Position numbers and translations under genes: made by a program. Of a stretch of DNA of 64,000 bases, positions 21,840-32,495 are shown one piece after another (position 1 is the first letter of the stretch; each line of letters opens with the position of its first letter). This DNA is from Isoetes taiwanensis (Eukaryota > Streptophyta > Lycopodiopsida > Isoetales > Isoetaceae). A model generated the notes under the pieces. That model saw only the letters and a program-made list of their open reading frames with translations, made no database searches and was not told the origin of the DNA. Where the stretch lies: contig JAJEKV010000523.1 in assembly GCA_021234155.1 (NCBI GenBank), forward strand, positions 96,368 through 160,367, read 5' to 3'.

Positions 21840-23969
21840 TGGAACAAAATATTTTACCCCGGTTATTGTGATTCCATCGCCAAAATTCCATCCCGCGGAA
21901 TCACCAAGCCGGAGACAGTTATCCGCATACAGAGCCCCTCGTTATCAGGACACCGGTGGTCGCTTTCGGATCATTTATACCTTCGGGAATCACAACTTTG
22001 CTATTCACGATGGAATCACCAATTTTACGATTCTTCGAGATGGAATCTTTGCTCATGTATTCCGCGGGGCGAGTAATCACAACCGTATTATTTATTCACG
22101 CGAGGCGGAATCACAATCGTGTTATTCCGCTGCATCGGAATCACAACCCTTGCTATTCCCGCCGGATGGAATCGAACGCCCGATTCCGCGGAGATGGAAT
22201 CACCACTCACGGATCCCACCGACATTTAATCACAACATTGCTATTCCAGGATGGAATCACAACCATGCGATTTCGGGCCCCGCGGGAATCAAAAATGTAA
22301 GATTCTTCGAGATGGAATCACCATTTAATGGTTCACCGACCCGGTATCAAACCGCTTATTCGTGGGCGGATGGTTCAATCCCAGGTAAGTTAAAAAATGG
22401 TTGAGGATGGTTTAAGCTAAGCCTACGTTACTTGAAGATCATGAATGGTGCAAAAAAAGATTGGCTATTCCATTTTTTTTGTGCATGTCCATTGTTATGC
22501 TATGCAATCGCCCAAAATTTTTTGTTGGGGATTTGAACCCCTTGCCAATATCGGCAATGCCATGGGTCGCTTCAAAGCAAGAGCAAGAAATAAGCCCGAT
22601 TTTTAAAGCAAGAAATAGAATAGCTTACCACAAAATATTGTCCGGCTCTAATCTTTGTTGGGTTTGTTGGGAATCCCATGCACAGGAGGGGATTTTACCC
22701 CGGTTGCCACTATACCGCCTGCCGACCAAATTGGTGGCATTATTGCCACATGGCTGTGGCTCGTGGGCGAAATCCCCGATTTTTGCTTTTATGCGGTCAT
22801 CGACTGGTGTAGATCATCGAGAAGGAAACAACCGCCAAGTGGGAACATCTTACGCCATTTGGATATTTTATGGGATGGCTTGGATTACGAGGGGAGGCTT
22901 GGAAACCATCACAACCGTTGAAAAAGTTGTGCAAGAGGGTCTAGATGCTATCTGGGGTGGAAGAATAATGGCGATGGCGCAGGATCGATGGGAAGCAAGA
23001 AAATGCTTAGAATCCCGACCCGGCACTTCTACATGCAAGCTGCCGTAGAATAAAAACCTCAACGGTTTATTCTCGCTATATAAGCATAGTTGTCCCGCTT
23101 CAAATCTCCTCTCATCCGCCATCAGCTGCCACAATGCGGATGATACAGCTTTCTTTCTTGCTTCAAACATCCTCCCGCCATGGCCATGCCAAACCTCTCT
23201 CGCCATGCTTGCGGCTTCTCACATTAACCCGGCCATGCTTGTAAAACAACACGGAAAGAATCGACCATGTTTGCGACTTCTTTGTATGCAAATACAATGA
23301 GCACAAGCCGCATTAATCCTATCTCATGTTCCATCCAAATACTCATTAAGCTTCATTATATCAAGAATTGCGTGAATCCATCCGGTACTGCAAACTACCG
23401 TTTCTGTTCTAACGTAAAAATGGTTTGTTCTAACCCCCTGTTACTTTGCCATAGCGCAGCATCTACGCACGGAAAACAAGAAAACAAGTTGAAAAATGGT
23501 AGCCAAATCGTTTATTGCCGACATTTGTATGTGCTCCCCCAAGCACCGCTTCAGGCGTCCCCAAGCTCAAGGTCTTTTACCTTTAAGCCCAACGCATTTC
23601 CTCAACTCCGGGCCCTCCTTATTTCCGCCATAGTCAGCCGCTTTAGCAAGCAGCCCTAACGGACGCCAAAAAAAAATTTGAATTTTCTTTGGAATATTCC
23701 CTCGATGGTGATTTTGGCATGGAATAGCGGGGAATAACAGGCGGTGATTCCGTCCGGTGGTATTTGGCGATGTGATTCACGGAAGGTATAAAATGGGCGG
23801 CGGGATGGACCCTATTGACTCCGGATGGTGGGATCCATCGAAAAGGTACACCGGACGTTGTCGCACGACATAACAGGCCTCCGGAACGGATCCCGTTGCG
23901 GGTCTGTGATTGATTAGGAGGGAATATCTTGGCGATGGAATCACAATAAGGGGTAAAATATTTTCACGC
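21840..23969. mobile_element. TIR DNA transposon, non-autonomous, with internal minisatellite
   Basis: Terminal inverted repeats of about 38 bp are visible. The left end reads aaaatattttacccc then ttattgtgattccatcgcc (about 21845-21884), and the right end (about 23928-23964) is its reverse complement with one small indel. The octamer TTCTAGTA stands just outside both ends (21832-21839 and 23970-23977) as a probable target-site duplication. An 8-bp duplication fits hAT, and a 9-bp one would fit Mutator. The subterminal parts are filled with 'ggaatcacaac' units facing inward from both sides. An open frame of 195 codons (22461-23048) inside it has no transposase motif I recognise. Confidence 0.65.
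21870..22345 (+). repeat. GGAATCACAAC minisatellite inside the TIR element
   Basis: About a dozen imperfect units of roughly 33-38 bp, each with 'atggaatcac' or 'ggaatcacaac' followed by 'tgctattcc' or similar. Fewer, reverse-complement copies ('gtgattcc') occur at about 23735-23830 and at the right end. Confidence 0.8.
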
Positions 23970-23977
23970 TTCTAGTA

Positions 23978-25620
23978 GAGATTTATTTTAGCTTGGTGTT
24001 GTTAGAACCCCCAAGTATTATGGACATGTGTCTTTGTCTTTGTCGAGGCATGAATATAGTGAAGGTGTTTTTCTAAATTCATTGGGCATTTCAAGATGAA
24101 ATAATTTCTAATGCAGAGAGAGATAATTATTCCCTCGCCATATAGATTGTGGGTGTATAGGGAAGGGATTATATGTGTATGCCTGCAATTCTGATGACAA
24201 TCTTTTGGGACGATTGGCTTTTAGTTGAATGGTATGGGTCCTTTAAGAGATTCTACAAAACTATGGGAAGAGAAACGTGGAAAAAGACATGGGGTGCGTA
24301 GTCAAGGTGTTTATTTTAATTTACAAAGCGACGTAACAAAAATACACAAAACAATAACTGGAAGCCAATTTCATCCCTCCACCTGCTTTGAAGCTGGCCG
24401 CTGGGTTAGATGGGTTCTTTTCCTTCTCTAGATAAGTTCAATTCTAATATTATAAAACCCTAGAAGGGTTTAACCAATACGAAAAGACAAGTGGACATGT
24501 AGTTTTCAAATAGCTTGCCATGTACTAGTAAAAGGTGCAAGAATGCGATTAAAGAACTATACATCCTAATCCAATAGCTAATGCCAACATATTTTCAACA
24601 CATTGTGTGTGTGCACGTGTTGATTTAGTGATAAGGGAAGGTAGTGTCAAAAAGTATTGGCAGTGTTCAGTGTTCAAACTTGAAAATTCTTTCAAGTCGT
24701 TAAACTTAGTGTTCTTTTTATGGTTCTAAGACGTCATATGAATGTGCCATGGATAGCCACATGATTCTTAACACTACAGTTAGCCAATATTTTTGAAACA
24801 ATTGTTCGATCTTAATACATATGTCACCAATGTTTAAACTATAACAAATTCCTACGAAAAGAAAAAAGGATGCAAGATGCTTCTTTTGCCATAATGTTTT
24901 GAATATGTTAGCCATATATAGTATCATGTTGCTAAAAAATTAATCCTCAGATAGACATTCAATCCACATCGGGACCTATGTTAAAGGAGATTATGTTGAT
25001 GGGAACAATAATATCACATAGATTATCATCATGCCCTTTTGGAGGGAATAATTAACAACATATATATCTGTTTGCCTTAAATCGCTTCTTCGCCTTAAAG
25101 CCCTCGAATTTTTCTTTTGTCGAAAAGGCCCTTTTGTAAATCCCTGGTATGTTGCATTCTTGATCAATTCCATTCAATTTTCTGTCTTTTTGTACATTAA
25201 ACAAGATTATTCGGGAGGTTTGGAGACGATTAGTTAATTTCGAATCGACCGGATCTTGGCATTCGTTGTGTTTAGGGTTCTTGAAAATCTTCTGGCCGAT
25301 TTATCCCAGGAAGTGCATTTAGGTCCGACGAAGCCAAGATATATAAGGAATAACAAATTCCTTATTTATAATTATTGCGTGCAATATCCACGTGATTCGG
25401 TGCCCTCCACCACACGCTTCGGATGTACCGCGTGGCATGGGGGAGATTCAATGGGAGAAAAATAGGTCGAGGGCGGTAGATGGAAATTTTTTTTTTTTTG
25501 CCCCATGGACCATGGCACATTTCCTAATTTATTTTTTTTGTACTAGCCATGACCTATTATCTCCCGTGGGCGTTAAAAAAAAACTATTCTATTCTATTAA
25601 TGGCCAAAACAAATGAATTT
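23978..25620. other. No gene recognised
   Basis: Mostly AT-rich unique-looking sequence with short open frames only. Poly-T runs occur at about 25489-25500 and 25530-25537. Confidence 0.4.
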
Positions 25621-25729
25621 TTTTGATTTCATTTTTTTGCAATGGGAATCTTTTTTTTCATGCTCTAAAAGATTCGGAATCTTTTTGTGAATGGGCATTT
25701 TCAAGTTTGGCTTAAAATGGCTCAAAAAA

Positions 25730-26290
25730 AGATGTGATGTGGCATGTGAGAATAATGACATGATAATTAGGGGGTGACATGGCAACTTGGCTTAGAATAT
25801 TTTTTTTCTAGTCAAAACCTCAAATGATGTGAACATGATGTGCGTGACATGTGGATGGTGATGTGGAGGTGCTAAAGATGATGTAGCAAGGTGATGTGTC
25901 ATCTTATGGATGTAACTTGAAGGCTTTTGACAAAAATTTGAAGTATGATCATGGAGATAAGTGCATGACATGACATGGCAAGGAGGGTGGCGTGTGTGAT
26001 GACTTGGCATTTTCAATGTGGTTTTCATGGGTCAATTTTGCTATAAATGCAAATCATTGGCATTTTCTAGGCAAGCTTGACTTTTGAATGTTTCCCTTAG
26101 GGTCTTTATGATTTTCTCTCTTCTTTGACTTTGAAGGAGGGAGTATTGACCTTTTGACCACATGCAAGACCAAGTCAAGTGAAGTTTAGGACTTTGAATG
26201 ATGTAGAGTTGGTGTGGTGAGCTCATGGCATGTGAATGACTTTGAAAGTGTAGTTTGACTAGAAAAAATCTTCAAGGCCAAATTTGACTT
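25730..26290. repeat. Degenerate 'gatgtgacatgg' low-complexity region
   Basis: Many short phrases such as 'gacatggcaa', 'gatgtgaacatgatgtg' and 'gatgtggaggtg' recur without a fixed period. The open frames on the minus strand are His/Ser-rich translations of this. It may be a much-decayed relative of the CATGTTTGAG array that follows. Confidence 0.5.
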
Positions 26291-26629
26291 GGAAATGAGT
26301 TGTAGGCATGGAATTCAAGATCTCATGGGTATTTCATGGTGGTGGAAGGCATGGGAGGTATGGAATGGGAATCAAAGCATTACAATAATAATGCCAAGAA
26401 CTCAAATGATCACATACCAAAGAGATCTTCTAGGGGTCTTCATCCTTTTGCTTGATTCTCCTTTTTGCCTCATTTGTGTGACTCGAAGTCAATTGTCCTC
26501 ACCTTGCTCTTCAAGCCTTCAATGAAGCATTCTTCTTGTGCCTTAAAATTCAGATCAAAGTGTGAGGATTACTCTTCAAAACATGTCTTGTTCTTCCATG
26601 TCGCCTATAACATGGCGACACCCCCTGAC

Positions 26630-26800
26630 ATGTCCAGAGCCTAGGGGCATGATTAAGTCAAGTGGCATATTTGAGCCCGTGTATGTGGCATGTTTGAGTG
26701 TATATGGCATGTTTGAGCTAATGTAGCATCCTTGAGACTTGTGGCACCAACAAACAAACATGGAAAGATGATGTGGCACTCAAGTGGTGACATGGCATGC
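26630..26800 (-). repeat. Minus-orientation block of the CTCAAACATG minisatellite
   Basis: Several copies of 'tggcatgtttgag' occur here. They are the reverse complement of the unit at 5455-6310. Confidence 0.75.
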
Positions 26801-27400
26801 CAAGTAAGCAAGGTCAAGTTTTAACTAGGCCAAAAATGAAAAGATGTTCATCTTTGGTCTTTTTATTGGGTGATGTTGGCAAATTTTGGGTGACATGGCT
26901 AGATCAGACCGCCATCTCGGCTCCCAAACCGACTAGAGCAAACGGGGAGGATTCACTTGGGTTTAATGGTAGTTCCTTCACGAATTCCCCTAATCGGGTG
27001 CCATCTACGCCTCGCTATGAAGCCATTCTTGAAGTTCATCAATATCTGAGACCAAATATGGTAGGTGACAAAGGGCGACCTACCTATGGTGCTATATATC
27101 TAAGGGCCCGATGCTCTAGTTCCCAACTTGATAATCACTTTTCTCATACGATATTTAGTAAACCAATGCCCTAATGACTCCGTCTTTGCTTAAAAAGGTC
27201 GCTTCTTACATCGATCAAATCTTTATACCACTTTGGTTTAATTCTAATACCTTTTGCTTTTACGCAGGGCTCTCGACAATCATGGTCCCATCACCTATTA
27301 CAATGATGTCCTAGTTTTCTGCTTTGTATATCAAAAATTTACTGCGGCATGGATCATAACCACGGTAACATGGCAAAGATCCTTGCTTAGAGCCACGACC
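26800..27400. other. Possible continuation of LINE 1 or an unknown fragment
   Basis: A plus-strand frame of 125 codons (26797-27174) begins in the minisatellite tail and has no recognised domain. The interval sits where the endonuclease-reverse transcriptase linker of LINE 1 would be on the minus strand, but no motif confirms that. Confidence 0.25.
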
Positions 27401-28960
27401 ATTTGATCGGCGAGCCCATCGACACGACTTGTTTTGAAAGCTACTCCTTTTGTATAGTCCAAACTTTAGCTTAGGTTGGAAAACCACGTCAATTTGCTAT
27501 TTAATGGTAGTCCCTTCTAAGACTACTTTCAAATAGGCATGATTAGATTATGGTAACTTGGTACCTATTTCAAAGTCGTGACTAGGTGCAGTATCGAGGG
27601 GACATTGCATAGTCATCGTACTTTCCCCAAAGGGTAAAACAAGTAGCCTCCCGAGTTTGGAAACCTCGATTCCATTCATGATGGAGAGAGCATATTGTAC
27701 CCAATTCAAGCGGATAATCCCCCATTAGATTCTTAAGCATCATTTAAAATTTTGAGAGCACGGATCCACATATTGGGACAGCGGACATCTCCGGCTGCTC
27801 AAATATGACCGGATTGAGCCCCTTTGGTTCGGTGCATTAAAGTCTCCAACGATTAGTACTTCTCCCAATTCAATGAATTCCATGATATCTTTGCAAAGTG
27901 CATGTAATGGATTCCTCCTGTCTAGATCTTGCTGGTGGTATAGACTCATATTTAATGGTGCATAACAGCATAAAGCCATGTGAATCACCTTATCCCGCAT
28001 ATTCACCCTTATCCACATATGCTGATTATGTTCTTGTACTCTCACAATTGAGATATAAGTCTGCGGCCTTATATAAACTGCCAACCCTCCGTTACCTCTA
28101 TCTACACCAAGGTGGTTTTAAATTCTATGCAAAAGCCTAACAAAATGAAGCTTGCAATATCTGGTAGAGCTTCGGCTTGGTGTTCCCAAGTTTTACAAAA
28201 GCGATTACCATATCAAAATGCTTAATTTGTTCCGCAACTGCTTTTGCTTTTGCTTGTGTAAGCCCATGTATATTCCAGAACATGATCTTCAAAGTCCTAA
28301 ATTCCTAATCCTTCTTTCTTTTTGTTAGAACTGCCTTTCCATTCTTATCCAGATATGCTACAAAACCCTCGACCCTTTTTACGCTTTCATTTTCCATTCT
28401 ATTTTCCTAGCTTCCGGTTAGAGGGTTAAGTACGGATCTAGATAGAACTTCTTTCCCTTCAAAATAGCCATGTTCTACGTAATATCGGTCTTGTGCTTCC
28501 ACACTGCGAATTTAACCAAGATCGGTCTATTATACCCTCCTGGTTTTGCCTAGTCTTACGCCTTGCACAAATTGCGGTTCATGCGGATGCATAACATCGA
28601 AGAATGTATCAAAAACGCCCGGTGAGGTCTTCAGACTTCCTACTACGCTATGCCCGGAATTTTTTCAAATTTGGACGCGGGATGTTGATTTGTTTGCTCG
28701 CTAAAATTCTCTCATGATCTATGGTCATCTACTCCTTTGGTTGATTACGCAACCAAAGATACCATGCTTTGCACATCAACCGTTTGGGTTTCCCAGTCCG
28801 CTTGATGCTTCTTTTAATTCAGTTTTGGGTTGTTAGTGTTTTGTTTTGCTTTACCACTTCTTCAAGCAAACTTCGAGCCACAATCTGGTTTCATTTCAAG
28901 TAGCATGGCAAGCATCTCGGCAGAGTTCCCTTCATACTCTGCCGGATCCCCCGGGGAGGG
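27400..28960 (-). mobile_element. LINE fragment 1: ORF1 end and endonuclease domain, decayed
   Basis: Read from 28960 downward on the minus strand, the sequence shows an ORF1-like piece (about 28950-28860), then MHPHEPQ (about 28590), then the start of an apurinic-type endonuclease domain, LKIMFWNIHGLTQAKAKA (about 28295-28240). Next come HMWIRVNMRDKVIHM and CCYAP (about 28020-27960) and LIVGDFNAPNQ (about 27860-27830), and finally a C-terminal block VVFQPKLKFGLYKRSSF (about 27480-27430). The endonuclease nicks target DNA in L1-type retrotransposition. Frameshifts and stops are present throughout. No reverse transcriptase could be followed downstream of 27400. Confidence 0.8.
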
Positions 28961-29169
28961 ACGGCTTTTTTTTAACGGTCATATAAGCGGTGAGAAATAG
29001 CTCTTGCCGTAAAACCCTAAATCAAGTATCGGGGAAGAGAAGCGAAGCAAAAATTGCAAAAGCCCGATGCAGAAAATATGTGAATGATGATCGAAGTGAC
29101 AGGAAGTGTTCGAACATCCGAACAAATCCGATATGTGTTCTTTTGTTTGCCTGGTTTTGGGTCAAAACC

Positions 29170-30115
29170 GATGTACAAACTACACCACTTCATAAAATCA
29201 TACTTCCTTAAAAACAACCATTTAAGAACTACACCTACTTATAAACCACACCTCAAAAAACCATATTTCCTTAAAAACTACACCTACTTATAAACTACAC
29301 CTCAAAAAACAACACCTCAACTTAAAAAATCACATCGCTTCAGAAAACCCAATGCTACTTGAAAACTACACCTACTTATAATCCACACCTCAAAAACCAG
29401 GATACTTGGGTCTACGACCTCAAAAACCATACTTCTTAAAAATAGCTATTTAAAACTACACCTAGTTATAAACCACACCACTTCAAAAACTACATTCTTT
29501 AAAAACAATCCTTAAAAACTATATCTACTTATAAACTACACCTCAAAACCATACTTACTTTAAAATAGCTACTTAAAAAACTACACCCTAGTTATATAAA
29601 ACCACACCTCAAGAAAACCATACTTCAGCAAAAAAATGGCTTCTAAAAAACTACACCCTAGTTATACATTACACCACTTCAAAAACGATGCCATTGAAAT
29701 GCGACCACTTATAAACTACACTTCAAAAACCACTTCTTTTAAAAAATAGCTATTTAAAAAACTACACCCACTTATAAAACCACACCTCAAAAACAACACC
29801 TCAATTAAAAAAATCACCACTTTCAGAAAACCATACTTTCTTAAAAATAACCATAAAAACTACACCTCATTATAAACCACACCTCAAAAACTATGCTTGC
29901 ATAAAAAACAACTCTTAAAAAACTACACCTAGTTATAAAACCACATCTAAAAACAACACCTTCTTAAAAAAACAACATGCCCTCAAAAAATAAAACGACA
30001 CTTCCTTTAAAAAAAAACCACACCTCAAAAAAGACCACACCTTCAAAAAACTATAGCTCTTAAAATAACTACGCCTCCTTAATAAACCACACTTCCACAT
30101 AACCACATGTAGATT
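29170..30115. repeat. A/C-rich satellite-like array next to locus B
   Basis: Dozens of imperfect units built from 'aaaaactacacctacttat', 'aaaccacacctcaaaaa' and 'ccatacttcttaaaaa' (combined unit near 50 bp). It sits 3' of the locus B ORF on the minus strand, after a single hairpin at 30296-30371. No coding potential is visible. Confidence 0.85.
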
Positions 30116-30295
30116 TTTTGAACAGCGACATGTGGTCTTTTTTTCTTGTTGTTTTTAAGTGTGGATGGCGGTAATTGGGATTGGTTGTGGCCAATTTACA
30201 CAAACTAAGGATCAAATCCTATCAACTAGGTCGAGTTGAGTCAATGGTGTACTTACTTTACGCATTTGGTCATGTTTTGGGGCGAGTTCGGTGCT

Positions 30296-30371
30296 CAACC
30301 ACTCACCACGGTCTTGTGAGAGCTAGTTAGGAAAAAAAAAATCCTAAGTGGCACGAGGCTCGTGTGGGGTT
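30296..30371. repeat. Locus B hairpin 3, downstream of the ORF
   Basis: Outer arms CAACCACTCAC and GTGTGGGGTT, inner arms TTAGGA and TCCTAA around an A-run. It is nearly identical in its left half to the hairpins at 19583 and 19784, but lies on the 3' side of the ORF. Confidence 0.75.
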
Positions 30372-30519
30372 CGACCAAAACACTCTTGAGTTTTGCTCCA
30401 ATTTTGCTAATTTTAAATCTGCGAGAGGTTTGTAATGCACCTTAATTAAAACGATTCAACACATTAACTTGTCCAAAATTGCAACTTATATTTACAAAAG
30501 CATACTTACAATGACTAAT

Positions 30520-31775
30520 TATAATTCTTTCTTAATGAACTTAGCAAGCCTCATTATCCTTTGGCATACTGCGTTACTCTTTTGCATGCATAGCACATGC
30601 AATTGAGTCTTGACTGCACTATATGTTGCTCCGCCGCCTCTGTGGCGCGGAAGTATATCGTCCGTAACTCGCTTCGACTTGTCGAACTCTGTAGAACTTC
30701 CTTGTGAGTCGTGCAAAGGAGGCTCTAGGGATGAGGAAGCCGTAGCTCTGCTGAAAATGCTTGATCACCTTGGCGCTCTCGGCTTTTAGGTCGCATGTCT
30801 CTTCATTGGCTTCTTTGGTGGCTTTGGGTTTCGGTGGCCGGTTTGGCGTGTTCTTCTTTGACCGGCCCTCTCCTTCTACAAAAGTCACCTTATGCTCCTC
30901 GTAGTATTTGGAGTATTCTTCGTACATTTTCATGAGCGAATTATACTCTTCGGCTCCCTTCCCGGTACTTGAGGTCACTGTTTGGTAGCGTGGGACTCCC
31001 TTTGTGGTTTTCGGCTTCTTTGTCTTTGTCATTTGGGATGCTTGGGTGTATGCCACCTAGAGTATGGGGTGCGCTTGCTACAAGCGTCTTCCTCCTCCCC
31101 TTGGCTGTGTTTGAGGGTCCGGAGCCCAGTGGGTCGGGTCTTCTAACTTCTCTATCGACTCGTGTCGGATGAGGATGCGGTTTCTCAGTGCGGCTCACGG
31201 ATCGTTACTCCCCTTGGTAGGGTCTTCTTCTTTTAGGTTTTCTCGCCCGGTCGCTCACGGATCCTTCCCTTCTCGGCTCTCACTCTCTCCGGCTCTTCCC
31301 TAAGCTTCTTCTTTTCCTCCTTTCTCTGTTTCTTTTCTTCTTTCTTCTTGCGCCCGCAGCTCCTCCTTTTGCTTGCGGCGGCTCCTCCTTGGTTTTTTCT
31401 TCTTCGCCTTCCTCCTTTTTCTCTTCCCTTTCTTGTGCTTTGCTTCGTGTTAGTGCCGTCTCGAAAATTTCTCTCTCCGGCTCCCCTTCAACTCCTGCGG
31501 CGTTCATATCAACCCGATCTCCTCCGTGCCTCGAGATCTTGGGTTGTTCCTCCTTCGCCGATTGTTAGGGTTAGGCTGATCCTCCTCTTCGGCGTTAGAA
31601 TTAGGTTGATCTACCTGTTCCTCCTCTTCGGCATTAGGATTAGGTTGATCCACATTCTTTATTGCTCTTTCGGTTCGCTCGATAGTCGTGGGCCTTACGT
31701 TGGCTGCTTTCTCTCTGGCCCGACATATCTAGGGGGCACAACTTCCCGGCGGTCTTACGTTTTCGTGCGTGCCAT
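30520..31775 (-). pseudogene. Locus B: highly charged TE-type ORF (MARTK family)
   Basis: The ATG at 31775 starts MARTKT and then breaks. After frame shifts the product shows a tandem acidic repeat, DQPNPNAEEEEQ then DQPNSNAEEE then DQPNPN (about 31650-31570), then a long Lys/Arg/Glu-rich tract (about 31460-31270). The C-terminal part (31056-30619) contains KMYEEYSKYYEEHKVTF and KHFQQSYGFLIPRASF. No zinc knuckle, protease or polymerase motif was found. Locus C begins with the same MARTK and a similar charged tract, so the two are related. Its place behind an LTR, primer-binding site and leader hairpins suits a gag-type protein of a non-autonomous element. That assignment is inferred from position only. 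Confidence 0.5.
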
Positions 31776-31873
31776 GTCTTTGTTTGGCCAATTTCGAACT
31801 CGGCTTTGAGAAGATCGTTTTCTTGAAGTATTTGTTCTCAGAGTCTTGGGGACAAAATGGGAACCCTAACTTT

Positions 31874-31883
31874 CTATTTATAG
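31874..31883 (-). promoter_or_regulatory. Internal TATA box CTATAAATAG of locus B
   Basis: Minus strand decamer 99 nt upstream of the ATG at 31775, and about 600 nt downstream of the LTR. It is separate from the LTR's own TATA box at 33829-33836. Confidence 0.65.
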
Positions 31884-31987
31884 GAAGGGAAGATTTAGGG
31901 TTTGGACCTGCAATTCCATATGGGAAAAAAAATCTAGGGGCATTAGTGAAGATATGAGAACATTGGGTTTAATTAGCCAGAAAGTGC

Positions 31988-32063
31988 CTACCACTCACAT
32001 AGTGCGCGAGAACTAGTTAGGAATATGATCCTAAGTGGCCTAGGCGCACTCTGTGAGGGGTTG
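31988..32063. repeat. Locus B hairpin 1
   Basis: Three nested stems are visible: outer CCACTCAC/GTGAGGGG, middle AGTGCGC/GCGCACT and inner TTAGGA/TCCTAA. Confidence 0.8.
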
Positions 32064-32203
32064 CCTCTTTTTGGGTCCCATTTTTTTTTTTGTTACAAGG
32101 GGTTTATTAGTGTTTTAACATGCAAAACTAGCTAGAACTTAAGCATTAAGCGAATTACATCATTAGATTAGCTCAATTATGCATCTAAGCGGGTCAAGTT
32201 GGG

Positions 32204-32280
32204 CCAACCACTCACCACCCACAGTCTTGAGGCGTTAGGACCATAATCCTAAGTGGCCTGGGCACACTTTGTGAGGGGTT
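32204..32280. repeat. Locus B hairpin 2
   Basis: Outer CCAACCACTCAC/GTGAGGGGTT and inner TTAGGA/TCCTAA. It lies 216 nt from hairpin 1 (start to start). Confidence 0.8.
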
Positions 32281-32349
32281 CCCTCTTTTTGGCCAATTTA
32301 GGTTTGTCTAGCTCTAAAAATGATCTCTATTGCTAGCATTGCCTTACTA

Positions 32350-32395
32350 CTGCACTACAATTGAGAAAAATTTTCCCAATTTTTGAGGTTCTTGC
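32350..32395 (-). promoter_or_regulatory. Leader block shared by loci B and C
   Basis: The run 'actacaattgagaaaaattt' followed by 'tcccaatttttgagg' matches 62082-62130 of locus C with a few changes, at the same place between LTR and hairpins. Its role is unknown; a packaging or leader function is only inferred. Confidence 0.55.
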
Positions 32396-32481
32396 TTGGG
32401 ATGTTGTTCCCAAGGCCGAAGTTCTCTTGTTAGTCCTAGGAAAATGGTCGATTGCTTTCGATCTTGGTCTACCAAGATCAT

Positions 32482-32493
32482 GCTCTGATACTG
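32482..32493 (-). promoter_or_regulatory. Primer-binding site for the 3' end of initiator tRNA-Met
   Basis: The plus strand reads GCTCTGATAC, identical to 10 of the last 12 bases of plant initiator tRNA-Met (GCTCTGATACCA). It therefore lies immediately inside the LTR in minus orientation. It fixes the orientation of the locus B element. Confidence 0.8.
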
Positions 32494-32495
32494 CT

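Noticed and set aside
22461-23048. 195-codon open frame as a transposase
   Set aside because: No DDE/DDD residues, zinc finger or dimerisation motif could be seen. It is not long enough to exceed chance clearly in this composition.
31348-31809. 153-codon plus-strand open frame rich in Leu/Phe
   Set aside because: Antisense of the charged locus B ORF; no start context or domain.
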